In this document: positions 33,201 through 42,089 of the stretch, in pieces
Layout of the letters: the number at the start of each line of letters is the position of its first letter
Numbering within the stretch: the first letter of the stretch is position 1
Assembly: GCF_000485595.1 (NCBI RefSeq)
Contig: NW_014577315.1
Span: 6,272 to 70,271, forward strand
Length of the DNA: 64,000 nt
Reading direction: 5' to 3'
Source of the DNA: Priapulus caudatus
Taxonomy: Eukaryota > Priapulida > Priapulimorpha > Priapulimorphida > Priapulidae
Translations under genes and position numbers: made by a program
Notes under the pieces: generated by a model
Databases searched by the model: none
Told to the model about the DNA's origin: nothing
Seen by the model: only the letters and a program-made list of their open reading frames with translations

Positions 33201-36200
33201 TCCACATAAAAGATATATACACAACATAATACCACGTGAATAAAATCACATGATATAAAATTAGAGATAGCGCATGAGAAATACCACATGACATCTCCTG
33301 CATGCCGAGAGAGGCTACCTCCGGCCCACTAGATCTATTGGTGTTCATAACATATGGCATAACATAACATTCATAACATGCATTCATAACATGCATAACA
33401 TAACATTCATAACATGCATAACATTCATGGCATATATGTAATCGTGGCACGATTATCACTGTCGACTAGAAAGTTACACACTTTCTTTCTCTACCCGCTT
33501 TCTCTCTCGGTATAAGCGGCTCTTCACGGTGCGCCACATTTCAGCGCGGTTCGCCGACTTAAGTCATATATCGATGATGCTTACGAGCTTTATGCGTTGT
33601 TGTCTTCGCTTTACTGTGTGCTTGGTGTCTCATTGAACCGCTCGCCTCCCTGGCGCGAGCGAGTGGCACGTTACTAGGCTAAATTGGTCAATTTCGGGTA
33701 AACGCCTTAATCACTGCATTTGCCTCCCGCGCATGCATTTCCAACTGACCGCGTAAAGATCTAGCGACAGCTAGCGACAGCTAGTCACAATGTGTGACCG
33801 TTATTGTGTACGCTCGACCGTGCACAATTATTTTGTAGACGGCCCTTGCTATCACCACGGCCGAAAATCACTGACTCGGAGTTATAGTGCATGCATAGTG
33901 AGGAGAGCGTGCAGCTCTCGCGCGTGACAAGTTAGTAGTTGTCCTCGTGAGTAGCTGCATTTACGGTAGCGAATGACCCTCGTTCGGGTACCCAGTGAAC
34001 GCGCTTTTTGCGAGCAGAGAGAATAAAAAGCGATAATTAAGAACTTGTACGTGGTTCTCCTAGCTGGTATGAGGAAATGAAATGGTGTGTTATCTTTGAA
34101 AGACGAAACAGGCTTTTTTGCGCTGATTCATAATTAGCTCTCGTATCTCTGCTGTCGTACAAAAATCTGTATAGACGGAATAATTTTTATCGTCCCATAC
34201 TATACGCTCACTCGGCTGTATTTTTTCCCAGATTTTACCTATACAAATACCTGTTTATAGATATGCTCACGATATTATCATGTCGCTAGCGGCAGTTCTG
34301 CAGTACCTACAGCATGTCGATGTAGGATGGTGGGCGGGTTCGTTTAGAAATTTTCACTACGCGGCGTCGTTGTTGGTGGGTAAACCGGTCCTAGCTGTCG
34401 GTGGGGGCGGTGCGTACGTGCAGCGACTGCTCACGCCGTATCAGAAGCTAGGCGTGCTGCTCCGAATTGAATCGCGTGGTTAGAAACAGATATGCGTTTT
34501 TTATTATGTTAGACGGATGAAGTCGTTGCTACGTTATTTCATATGAAACTATTCCGTTACTAAGGCTGAGAGGGTCTATGTCCCCCAGGGTACTGCCGGA
34601 ACCTCCCTAACCCTAACCCTAACCCTTACCCTAACCATATCAAATAGTTACCAGGGTACGTTCCGATATACCGGACCGTACCCAGGGTACGTTCCGGCAG
34701 TACCCTGGGGGACATAGACCCTATGAGCGTTACGAAGTCGTCAACGTGAATAGACCTATATTACCTCTCCCCGTCTTCTTGCTCTCACCCTCTTCGCGCA
34801 CTTTGCTTCTCTTCTCTCTCATCCCCTCTCCCCGTCCTCCACTCTCTTCTCGCCCGCCCTATATTTTTTTAGTTCACTTTCTCATTCTTCTCTCCTCTTC
34901 CGCCTCTCTGGCTCTCTCTCCCTCTCTCTCTCTCGTTTTATTTCCCTTACCCTTCCATGCCCCCTTAGGCTCTCTCGCATCAGCATAATACAGTTTGAGG
35001 AATGAGCATTGTAAACTGTAGTGGGCGAAGGTTATTGGGACGCTGTTGTGAATAGGTATTGCCCCAAAGCGATTTAGTATGGTCACGCCTATCAGCTCAT
35101 CTCGTCCTCGTAAAAAATGACTACCGAAGTAGCAGATTTCTTCGTCAAACATCGCTGGGATGGGCGACGGTAAATATAACAACATCCACCTTTTGCACAT
35201 AACTGCTCCTCAACTCGCCAGTCTAGGCTATAAGGCGTCGATGTGTGTATGTCAAGGAGGCAGAGAGGGGGATTTAAACAGTAAAACTATTTGTACAGCG
35301 CCACATGCCGTTGCGCTTCGCACAGAGATACTTTAACGTGTACATTGATCACGTTTGCCTACTATAAACAACGGTGCAATAAAATAAAGCTGTGTCGCAA
35401 ATAGTTCGGAACGTTTGTAAATATCATTACTAAGATGGGCTAACATTAGGCTAGATAGTGAACGGGACACGGGTTTAGAAAGATCTGCATTCTCCTACCC
35501 TATTAACAGCTTCTTAATGACTGCATAATGCCTTCTTGGCATAATGTCTTCTTGGACATTTATCTTAATTAGAGAGAACAATCATGAAACGATGGGTTTA
35601 CCCATCAGGTGTGTTTATCGGTACCCTAGGCGCCTACATAATTATAGGTCCTATAACCGTGGTACTATTAGCTAACTATGCGTGCTGCGTAGTTGTTAAT
35701 GTCGCCTGGGACGCATGGGCGCGCCACGGGTCGTGACAAGAATGCAGCACCGCATAAATTATGCTGTTGAACCACACCTCTCTCCCTCAGTCTGCTTCTC
35801 CTGTTTGCAGCCTGGCAAGCACGTACGGGGCTGCTATATGCACCACCGGACGAGGAAACGTTTCGAGGAGGCGTTATGGCCGGTGTCTCTCGCGATTCAG
35901 TGATTACAATCGTACTTTCATGTTGCGCCGACGCAATACGTGCGGCGTTTAATATTTAGAATGGCGACCGACATCTTGATCTGTTTCTTAGTTAAGGTAC
36001 TTGCATAACCAGTCTATAATTATGCGTAACGCAACACTCCGTCGCGGAACATTATCAAATGAGCGTGTGAATGCTTTATATAAGGTCACAAGATCTAGTT
36101 ATACTGGGTCCATATACACCGTGCAAATAACAAGGGAGCTAGTTTAGTTTAGAATAGCCTGGTTTAAGAAGTCCTTCGGGGTCTTCAATGCGTCGGTTTC

Positions 36201-38754
36201 GGTTCAAACCACACCAACTAGATAACAAATGTCTCACGCCTGCGATGAAGGGTGGGGTTAAAACTTGCTAGCGCTCATTCATCGCCCGTCTCACCTTTGG
36301 TCGATATATTTATCTCTAGTGCTTCGCCGCGTGGGTCGCGACCTGTCATGTGTATGTTAGCTAGGGGCCCGGGTGCGGCTCTCGCGCGTGTGTGTTATAG
36401 ACGTGGTGGAAGAAGAGGCGTCGCATCTCTCTGACCATGCCGTAAATTCAAACCGCGTGGATTTATTTTGGGCGGAATACGTTCACATAACCAGTTTTAC
36501 AGCCGATTTAAATCGTCGCTCGCTCTACTGTATGCATTCCTTGGCGTATATGCCACTTCGTATAAACACGTGCGCTGGGTATACCATAACTGTGCACTAT
36601 AGCGCATTGGGTTTGGAAGAAATGTAAAGCTTACTCAACGTAAGATTTACAAAGGAATATGGGCTGATACTGGCTGGGTTCGTTTAGCAGTCGGTGAAAA
36701 GCGGTCGAAGAGATTTCATAAGCGGACCAAATCGGTGAATGTATGAAAAGATTATGCCAGTGACGCGCATGACTATCTGTACGACTTGCACATACATATT
36801 CAGCTACTCGCTGGCCATACCGATAGTTTCCGCCTTGCATACATTGCCAACTGTACGCCCGATATGAAGAACGGCTTGCCTTTTCCAACCGGCATAATAT
36901 TATGTTCCCTAGCTTGAATATAATCACGCATTTTGATGACAGATTTATAGATATGGCTAACTTTCTTGACCGATAGTTGGATTTTCGTGTTTTTCACAAT
37001 TAAACCATAAGATGGTTAGGAATGGGATTTGAGAAGCTACGGCTATTTAAACCAAGCCTATGCTATGACAGGAAGGCGGCAACGAATAGAGCTTACAGCG
37101 GACATTGCAACGCTCATTCGGTGCAAGCATACTTGTGACGCGACTCTTGTCCACTAAATGCCTCTTGACTTTACTCTCAGCTATGGGCTAAGCCCTGTTC
37201 AAGGTGAACTGCACTTCTAGGGGTCTGAATCGTGCAGTCCATGCTGCTAGTGGCATGTACGAACTTTTTGTTTATTTGTTTAATAGGAACCACGTGGTAA
37301 ATTATTTCTCCCGTCGTGATTTCTGTCATGTGAAAGGACACCCCTGCGACATTTAGTCATTTTCTGACGCAGCGTCATAATAATCTATAGTGAAGTGTAA
37401 CTTATAAAGAGTAATCTTGGGCGATAATAATTTTATACTCCGATAAACCTGTGACGCTTTCGGCGTGCTTTACCTGAGAAACACTACGTGATATCGTTGT
37501 GGATGACTCCGACAATGACGACAATAGTCATATTTCAGTAACTTTTATACCAAAGTATTCAATTCTGGTTGAAGCTGATGATGAATCATTAGTCATGTAC
37601 TAACAAGAGCGCGAGTGCGATGAGATGAGGTAATGATATCGGCATGATAACGTCCATGTTTTGTTCTTAACGTTGCTGTTAGAACACACCAGGGTAAAAA
37701 AACAAAAACGGAAAGCTTTAACTTACTTCTTCCTCCACTCCTCCAGCTGCGCGAGTAACTCCTTCTGGCGCGCTGTCATCGCGTTGATCTCGTCCTGTCG
37801 GTTGCTGCCCAGCTGTCGGCACTCGTTGATCTCCGTCTCGTACTTCATCTTCAGGTGCAGCGACATGCTCGTGTACTTCTCCTGGTAGGTTCGCAGCTCG
37901 GCGAGCAGCGAGATATTCTCCGACTCGAGGTTCTTCACGTGTTCAATGTAGCTCTCGAAGCGGTTGTTCAGATGTCCGAGCTGCTTCTTCTCGACCTTGC
38001 GGTCCTGCAGGTACTCCTGCGCCTCCAGCTCGGCCTGCTGCATGGTCGTCGGCAGCATCGACGAACCAGGCGACGGGTACATGTGCGAGCGATTCGAGTA
38101 GTTGGTGATGAGGCGGCGGATCGACGCATCCATCGGCACCGTCGTGTGCGTGCCCTTCACCCACTCGTCGGTGCGGTCGTCGGTCGCGTGCACGGGACTC
38201 TCCCAGCCGACGCCCGAGTCAGCCGACTCCTCCGTCATGTCTTTGCCGTTGATGAACCTGCGGTCTTCCTCGGCCGTCCTCGTCGTCGTGAAGCTGCCGG
38301 CTTGCTTCGAGGCGCGACCCGGTCGCACGGGCGTGCTGGTCAGCCCGTCGGCGTCGCGTCCACTCTCGTAGCTCCGTGTATTCTCGATGGTCGTTTGTCG
38401 GCTGCCTGTCATCTTGCCACGGTCGGCGTGGCTGTCGCCGCCGCCGTGCTGGTGGTCGGACCGCGAGCTTCGGCTCCACATCTTCGCTCGATCCTCTTCC
38501 CCGTTGCTGCGTGCAGTGCCGTTGCTCTGCAAGCTTTTGCTGCTCCACTGCAGACCGCTGCTCCTGTTGCGATCGCCTCCCGCCGAGGAACCTTGCAGGT
38601 CGTCCATCTTTGCCGCTGCCGACGATGACGTCGACGACTTCGTGATCCTTGTTGTGCTTTCTGTCTTCACACCGGCGTCCTTGCCGTCGGTGCTCTTATC
38701 GGGACTCGGCGCGTTGCCCCATTTGAGGAGCCGGGTTCTCACCGTTGAACTCAT
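17924..38754 (-). CDS. Intermediate filament protein with lamin tail domain, 11 exons
   Basis: This is a cytoskeletal filament subunit. I joined exons by GT/AG signals: 38754-37727, 23627-23444, 22971-22876, 21741-21592, 21297-21202, 20817-20630, 20226-19855, 19514-19351, 18838-18534, 18279-18157 and 17956-17924. All phases agree, giving 2739 bases, 912 residues plus stop. Residues 1-254 are a Ser/Thr/Arg/Gly-rich head. Coil 1A starts at 255 (LNNRFESYIEHVKNLE). The rod runs to about 595, close to the 350-residue rod of lamins and protostome filaments. Residues 582-704 are a Glu/Arg-rich helix. The lamin tail domain fills about 800-911. An upstream in-frame TAA 12 bases before the ATG fixes the start. 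No CaaX box is present and the head is far longer than a nuclear lamin's, so a cytoplasmic filament is favoured. RRPKRK at 768-773 could act as a nuclear signal. The L12/coil 2 region is divergent. Confidence 0.9.
18157..18279 (-). CDS. Filament gene exon 10: second half of lamin tail domain
   Basis: 123 bases, acceptor TTAAACAG, donor GTAACA, phase 0 at both ends, residues 862-902. IWARGAPGAIHSPPSNIIW, then TSWGVG and LLDDKGE, are the expected second-half signatures of the domain. It is too short and frame-isolated to appear as a long ORF. Confidence 0.88.
18534..18838 (-). CDS. Filament gene exon 9: first half of lamin tail domain
   Basis: 305 bases, acceptor CTTGCAG, donor GTGAGA, residues 761-861. 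A basic Pro-rich start (PPPKPTPRRPKRKES) leads to the immunoglobulin-like lamin tail fold: GPVSIPEV, GHFVLLENAS, GRWTVERW and LLFTFPDNFTLKH match the usual strands in order. Confidence 0.9.
18876..19150. repeat. Tandem repeat in filament intron 8
   Basis: About six copies of a roughly 46-base unit made of CTATTACTACTTTACTTAA and CATAACTACTTTACTTAA blocks. It lies wholly within the intron between exons 8 and 9. Confidence 0.85.
19351..19514 (-). CDS. Filament gene exon 8: tail linker
   Basis: 164 bases, acceptor GTCGCAG, donor GTAAGA, residues 706-759 with split codons at both ends. A short Arg-rich start passes into a Thr/Gln/Val-rich, probably unstructured linker (TEQTTENVNIVRQTQSH). Confidence 0.85.
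19855..20226 (-). CDS. Filament gene exon 7: Glu/Arg-rich helix
   Basis: 372 bases, acceptor CCAACAG, donor GTATAC. One base completes Arg 581 and the exon ends with two bases of codon 705. Residues 582-704 are almost only Glu, Arg, Gln, Ile and Met with EERRR/EMEER repeats. The first 14 residues (LRRLKEQIEEEERR) sit where other filaments have the rod-terminus motif. Such alternating charge predicts a single stable helix, and this insert is not part of the standard filament plan. Confidence 0.85.
20630..20817 (-). CDS. Filament gene exon 6: coil 2
   Basis: 188 bases, acceptor CACCAG, donor GTATGA, residues 519-580 plus two bases of 581. It has a strong heptad helix (RKRIAELEAMLRGHREKLRA) and ends EYQELQDHNRQAEIELA, which aligns in position with the conserved rod-end region of filament proteins. 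Confidence 0.85.
20850..21170. repeat. Imperfect direct duplication in filament intron 5
   Basis: GAGTTCCCAGACTTGTCTTT and the next 80 bases recur about 190 bases later with substitutions, and CAGTTGTGCATGAGC occurs at 21025 and 21154. Confidence 0.7.
21202..21297 (-). CDS. Filament gene exon 5: start of coil 2
   Basis: 96 bases, acceptor TACACAG, donor GTTTGC, phase 0 at both ends, residues 487-518. ITEVVETHTTDYTQLKHEAD then RSRELEELKRK resembles the beginning of coil 2. Confidence 0.8.
21384..21520. repeat. GTGCGTG-type microsatellite in filament intron 4
   Basis: Degenerate GT/GC alternating repeats between exons 4 and 5. Confidence 0.75.
21592..21741 (-). CDS. Filament gene exon 4: rod segment with a non-heptad insert
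   Basis: 150 bases between ATCTGCAG and GTATGT, phase 0 at both ends, residues 437-486. The first 20 residues are a coiled coil (EIEKLKLRLKEKQERMR). The rest (NRENPGLIPYHGSALNTI) has Pro and Gly and cannot continue a coil, so it may be a linker or a lineage-specific insert. Confidence 0.75.
22570..22622. repeat. (GA)n microsatellite in filament intron 3
   Basis: AG dinucleotides with two TC interruptions. Confidence 0.85.
22876..22971 (-). CDS. Filament gene exon 3: rod segment
   Basis: 96 bases between TGTGCAG and GTAGGC, phase 0 at both ends. It encodes residues 405-436, starting GPNDDRARTWDIKEKIKII, a likely linker followed by helix. It is too short for an unaided ORF call; support is the exact phase on both sides. 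Confidence 0.75.
23444..23627 (-). CDS. Filament gene exon 2: coil 1B
   Basis: The acceptor TTGCAG and donor GTGAAA bound 184 bases. One base completes codon 343 (Asn) after the 14-kb intron, so the phase matches exon 1. It encodes residues 344-404, a heptad coiled coil (KEIRMLELQIKEKEGQITAL). Confidence 0.88.
24584..24734. mobile_element. 151-bp TIR element with (AT)n and a TTAGGG-like core
   Basis: The ends CTCCATTAGGAGTGTTC are inverted copies of each other, extended by AACTTTAATATCATTAAT-type arms. The centre is (AT)n then AGGGTTAGGATTA and ATCATTA repeats. It lies in filament intron 1. Confidence 0.75.
25365..25402. repeat. 38-bp palindrome
   Basis: AGAGTACCTCCATAAAG followed closely by its exact inverse; flanking TAAAAC motifs also recur. 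It could form a long hairpin in RNA or extruded DNA. Confidence 0.8.
25646..25783. repeat. GTGC/GT microsatellite
   Basis: Alternating GCGT and GT repeats with a few AACGTAC interruptions. Confidence 0.85.
25849..25911. repeat. Short palindromic element (ATCAGGAG family), copy 4
   Basis: ATCAGGAGTAGATAATAGG faces its exact inverse across a TATATAGGATA centre. This is the cleanest intron copy of the family. Confidence 0.8.
26985..27060. repeat. (AAAT)n-type A-rich tract
   Basis: Degenerate AAATA units without a gene. Confidence 0.8.
27660..27714. repeat. Palindromic element with 15-bp arms
   Basis: ATACAATAATGTAA-type arm at the left is repeated as its inverse TTACATTATTGTAT at the right around a 20-base centre. 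Confidence 0.7.
29733..29970. repeat. 21-22 bp minisatellite
   Basis: About 11 tandem units with core TACGTCACCCTAGCACCCC, the last few changed to a CTGTTCGGTATCG variant. Open frames through it are repeat translations. Units are contiguous with no spacers. Confidence 0.9.
30087..30272. repeat. (CT)n and (CA)n microsatellites
   Basis: A CT run, a CT-rich interval, then about 90 bases of pure CA repeats. Confidence 0.95.
31808..32018. mobile_element. 211-bp TIR element with telomere-like core
   Basis: The ends TCAGGTACTAC and CAGATATGTACCCGAGGTA are mirrored at 31985-32018. The centre (31887-31936) holds degrading then perfect CCCTAA repeats, about seven units. It lies in filament intron 1 and has no gene. 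Confidence 0.8.
32340..32576. repeat. CT-rich tract followed by AT tract
   Basis: About 180 bases of TC-rich DNA, then TATA repeats. Long Ser/Arg-rich frames across it are artefacts of the repeat. Confidence 0.85.
32950..33300. repeat. Degenerate tandem array of about 17 bp
   Basis: Begins with four clean copies of AAGATATCACCCCATGA and decays into ATACCACATGAGAGAT-type variants. Confidence 0.8.
33345..33432. repeat. CATAACATTCATAACATG tandem array
   Basis: Short AT-rich units of CATAACAT and ATTCATAACATG repeated about six times. Confidence 0.85.
34571..34722. mobile_element. 152-bp TIR element with telomere-like core
   Basis: The left end AGGGTCTATGTCCCCCAGGG plus TACTGCCGGAAC (32 bases) is repeated as an exact inverse at the right. 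The centre contains CCCTAA repeats and two GGGTACGTTCCG motifs. It is in filament intron 1. The ends differ from those of the element at 31808, so the two are distinct families sharing a telomere-like core. Confidence 0.85.
37727..38754 (-). CDS. Filament gene exon 1: head, coil 1A, start of coil 1B
   Basis: This exon encodes residues 1-342 and two bases of codon 343. The donor is a perfect GTAAGT (37726-37721). The head has many RSS/SRS and Thr-rich patches, likely phosphorylation sites by analogy with other filaments. AQEYLQDRKVEKKQLGHLNN leads into coil 1A, and a heptad-type MKYETEINECRQL segment begins coil 1B. The exon is strikingly GC-rich compared with its intron. Confidence 0.9.
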
Positions 38755-39359
38755 GATTGGGTTTTACCGTACAGTAACGCTATCCGTGCGTGTATAGTCC
38801 TCCTCTAGTCGGTGGAGCCGAGGCGCATAGGCTGTTGGCGGATGTTGTCAGTTTGTATCAGAAACCTGTTTGTATATCTGCGAGAGAAGAAAGTGCTAGG
38901 CGTTATTACGCAAAATGATTCAAATGAATAGGTGATATAGATGTGATAGTTTGTTTTACAATGGTCGGAGGATAACGTTCCCGATCGGCTGTAATTTGAA
39001 CCGTAGAGCGTGCCTTGTTGACCTTCCCTGACCTTTTAATGACGTCCAATCTTACCATTCATCTTTTACATACAGCGTGTGGCTAGTGATTATTCGTATT
39101 TTTTATGTACCTTACCAGGAATTGCCACCCGAGCCCATATCTACACAAATGCCAGTAGGCACTAATGTCATATCGACATTCTGGAATTGCCTTACTGACA
39201 TTCATGGCCACATTTTAGGTAATGCCTGCATCTCCCCCGTGCTAGAGTTGACCTAGTGTTAATTAAACTCAGAGCTGTCACCTTACAGAAATTCACATGC
39301 TTTGATCTGCCTATACCTGACACGCCTACTTTGCGACACACCTAGTTGGACTTCTAACC
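38755..39359. promoter_or_regulatory. 5' flank of the filament gene
   Basis: This is the region upstream of the start codon on the minus strand. It must hold the 5' UTR and promoter. A TCTCTCGCAG near 38890-38880 could be a 5'-UTR splice acceptor. I see no clear TATA box. Confidence 0.35.
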
Positions 39360-39837
39360 CACAGGCACTTGGAGCGTTTCAATAAAATATAATGCTAAAT
39401 AAATACGAAATCTATTTACTACCAAAGTCTTAATGTTTCTCTTCTGTCTTTCGCCTATTATTGCCGACAATTTCCTGTAAATGCCGTGAAAATGCTCCTC
39501 TGCAACACACATGTACACCGCATGCACGCTGCCGCACACTGACACATAAATAATAGATTTATAATAAATAGATATATATATAAATCAGGAGTAGATAAAG
39601 GGATTCCCTTTATCTACTCCTGATATAAATCCATATATTTATGTGTCAGTGTGCGGCAGTGTGCATGCGGTGTACATGTGTGTTGCAGAGCAGCATTTAC
39701 ACGATATTTACAGGAAATTGTCGGCAATAATACTATTAATAGGCGAAAGAAAGTAGAGAAACATTAAGACTTTGGTAGTAAATAGATTTCGTATTTATTT
39801 AGCATTATATTTTATTGAAACTCTCCAAGTGCCTGTG
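39360..39837. mobile_element. 478-bp foldback element, hAT-like
   Basis: Two arms of about 215 bases are inverted copies with few differences. The ends read CACAGGCACTTGGAGCG and the flanks TTCTAACC (39352-39359) and TTCTAACT (39838-39845), a candidate 8-bp duplication with one mismatch. At the axis sits copy 5 of the ATCAGGAG palindrome family. The end sequence recurs at about 50187 and 60692 in the large repeat units. It has no coding frame. Confidence 0.8.
39579..39632. repeat. Short palindromic element (ATCAGGAG family), copy 5
   Basis: ATCAGGAGTAGATAAAGGGA and its inverse meet at the axis of the foldback element; both arms extend into the ATATAAAT flanks. Confidence 0.8.
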
Positions 39838-39909
39838 TTCTAACTCTCAACGCTACAGCTGCTCGGCAGTTGCTGTCTGTTAACCACGTGGGTGCGTAAG
39901 GCAAGACTA

Positions 39910-40215
39910 GATGAGGCGGTGAAGAAAGATGGTATATTGGGCCGGAGGTGAGACCAGGTGTTGCTGTGCCGGGGGTGGGGAAACGCACCATGGGTGGAGA
40001 CAGGTAGAGTTGTGTTGAGGTGGGAAGAGGTAGAGCTGTGTCGGGGGTGGGAGCCAGGTGGGGTTGTGCCGGGGTGAGGGACGGGTTGGGCTGTTTCGAC
40101 GATGGGGCGGTGAAGTTGTGTAGGGATTGGGGAGGGATAGGTAGGGTCCTGCTGTGGTAGAAATAGGTAGGGTTTTGCAAAAGGAGGGATAGGTCAGGAG
40201 TTGTGACAGGGTGGC
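39910..40215. repeat. G-rich degenerate minisatellite
   Basis: Units resembling GGTAGGGTTGTG and CGGGGGTGGGA recur with variation. Two overlapping long minus-strand frames rich in Pro, Thr and Ser are translations of this repeat. G-runs could form quadruplexes. Confidence 0.6.
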
Positions 40216-40372
40216 AAGTTGGTGTGTGGCTTCGTCTCCCGTTAGGAAATCTATAGCAAAATCGCTCGTCATCTGTAGCGCTGCTATAGTCGTAGTGACT
40301 GAATGAAATTGAACAGCAGGAAGAAAGGGATGATTTATGTGTAAACATGATATATTACAATATATCAATTGC

Positions 40373-41861
40373 TATGTATATAGCAATTATTTCCTGCTAA
40401 AAATGCTCAAGATCCCATTTTAAACCTTGAAATTTGGAAAGGTTTCGGCCCCTATTTACAATGTTAGCTCCAGCCCACCGTCGGGTACCTGGGCATCCCA
40501 TTCCTATCGTCAGAGATTTTAGTTCCCCTGTCGGGGTCCCCAGCTCATGTGACAGGCAACCATGATTGACGCCACCGCCGGGACAGCTATAGGATTTGCA
40601 CCGGGGATTGAGACCAGGAACGTTGTGCTATCATTATATTTACGTTCGTAAATGGTTCCCTCGGTATAGAAAAGTGTATACGCGGAGAATCCGCCCTACA
40701 CTCTACTCGTCCACGACTCTATATATCAACCCATATATACAATGACAGGCCATTCGTGCATAAACCGCGTAGCAGAGCTTATGCAGGTAAGGAAAATGGA
40801 TTCCCGTTTCGTGCTGAGAGAGTTGAATACACTCGGCTCGAGGTTCGATACATTTCTGCATGCTCACGCCCAGTATGGGGGCTCACGGTGTAGAGAATGC
40901 TGGTCTGTATCCCGCCAAGAGAGCCAACAGGTCACGTCTACTTGCGTGAAGATAGAGCTTTGACCAGCGGTGATTAAATTGAGCCGCGGGTCCGCATTCT
41001 ATGAGCAGCGGGTGCAATGACCAATAGTGTGTGCGGGGTAAAACTACCGTCTGATTGCCCACGCGCAGTGGTGTTTACTCTGCGTGCATCGAAGACGTTA
41101 AAAGTCAGGGTACGAGACGAAACATAAAGCATACACCGATTAATGAACCTGATCCGAGAGCAAGACTAGTCACTGCTAGTCAGTCACACTAGATTCGGAC
41201 TCTTTGGGATTAACTTGTGAGCGCTGTGTCACTGGCGAGGAAATAGCATTCGGTGTGACAAGTAGAACTCTCAACTCATATATTTTTTGTGTACATTACC
41301 TTGTCATATTCAGGTATTTAGATTATAATATGGGGACTGTGACAGTAGGCTTAATTATATAATTACTCGCCTTACAAAACCCCTGCAACCATCTCCGCTG
41401 TTATAAACTTAGTTGATGTTTATAATCATTACGTTAACCGTTACACAAAGCATACTCGAGTGAGAGGGTGCATACTCACCCTAATGATAGACTAAAATAG
41501 AACAGAATGTGCTCTCTGACCCAAATTGCCATAGAACGATTCAATCATGCCCAAAATTTATACGTCTACCCTAAACACTGGCCAATCCAGGCAGGGGTCA
41601 TGACGGCCATGCCCGTCCCTGTCCCAGAATCAATATACAATCAACGTCTGGGGAAAAAAAGCCATTTACGGGCATTTCAGAATTCATTTTACTTATTGCT
41701 CCCTAAATTTAGTGCTTACTATAGGGTGTCAGAAACTTTAATCGGAGGCGCTAAAATGCGCGACTGGGCCACGTTGGGAAAACCTATTACAACGCTCCCA
41801 AGCCCCCCCCCAATATCATAGATACCGATAGTCGATTAACGTGACTCGGTTAGGTAACGAT
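40373..41861. other. No recognisable gene
   Basis: Only short frames without motifs or splice links are seen, including 40742-40963 and 41507-41821 on plus. Confidence 0.55.
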
Positions 41862-42028
41862 ATCCCCCCCCCCCCCCCCCACACACACACCATCCTCTCG
41901 CAGGTGGCTGTGGGCATCCATTCCTAGATGCAAAAATTACACTAAAAAAGTCGAGACCATCTACACATCGTTGTGCAAGTGTCAGAAGACTTATCCATGA
42001 TTAGATCGCATATACATATATATATATG

Positions 42029-42088
<60 letters not shown>
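41862..42088. repeat. Poly-C/(CA)n and (TA)n runs
   Basis: About 18 C bases pass into CA repeats at 41862-41891; a (TA)n run with TG interruptions lies at 42010-42087. Confidence 0.9.

Positions 42089-42089
<1 letters not shown>

Noticed and set aside
36140-36225. tRNA-like segment with GGTTCAAACC
   Set aside because: The T-arm stem and loop sizes do not fit and no cloverleaf could be drawn.
37855-38628. 257-codon plus frame opposite filament exon 1
   Set aside because: It is the antisense shadow of a GC-rich coding exon and has no recognised domain.
39812-40368. Two overlapping Pro/Thr/Ser-rich minus frames
   Set aside because: They follow the period of a G-rich minisatellite and overlap the foldback end.
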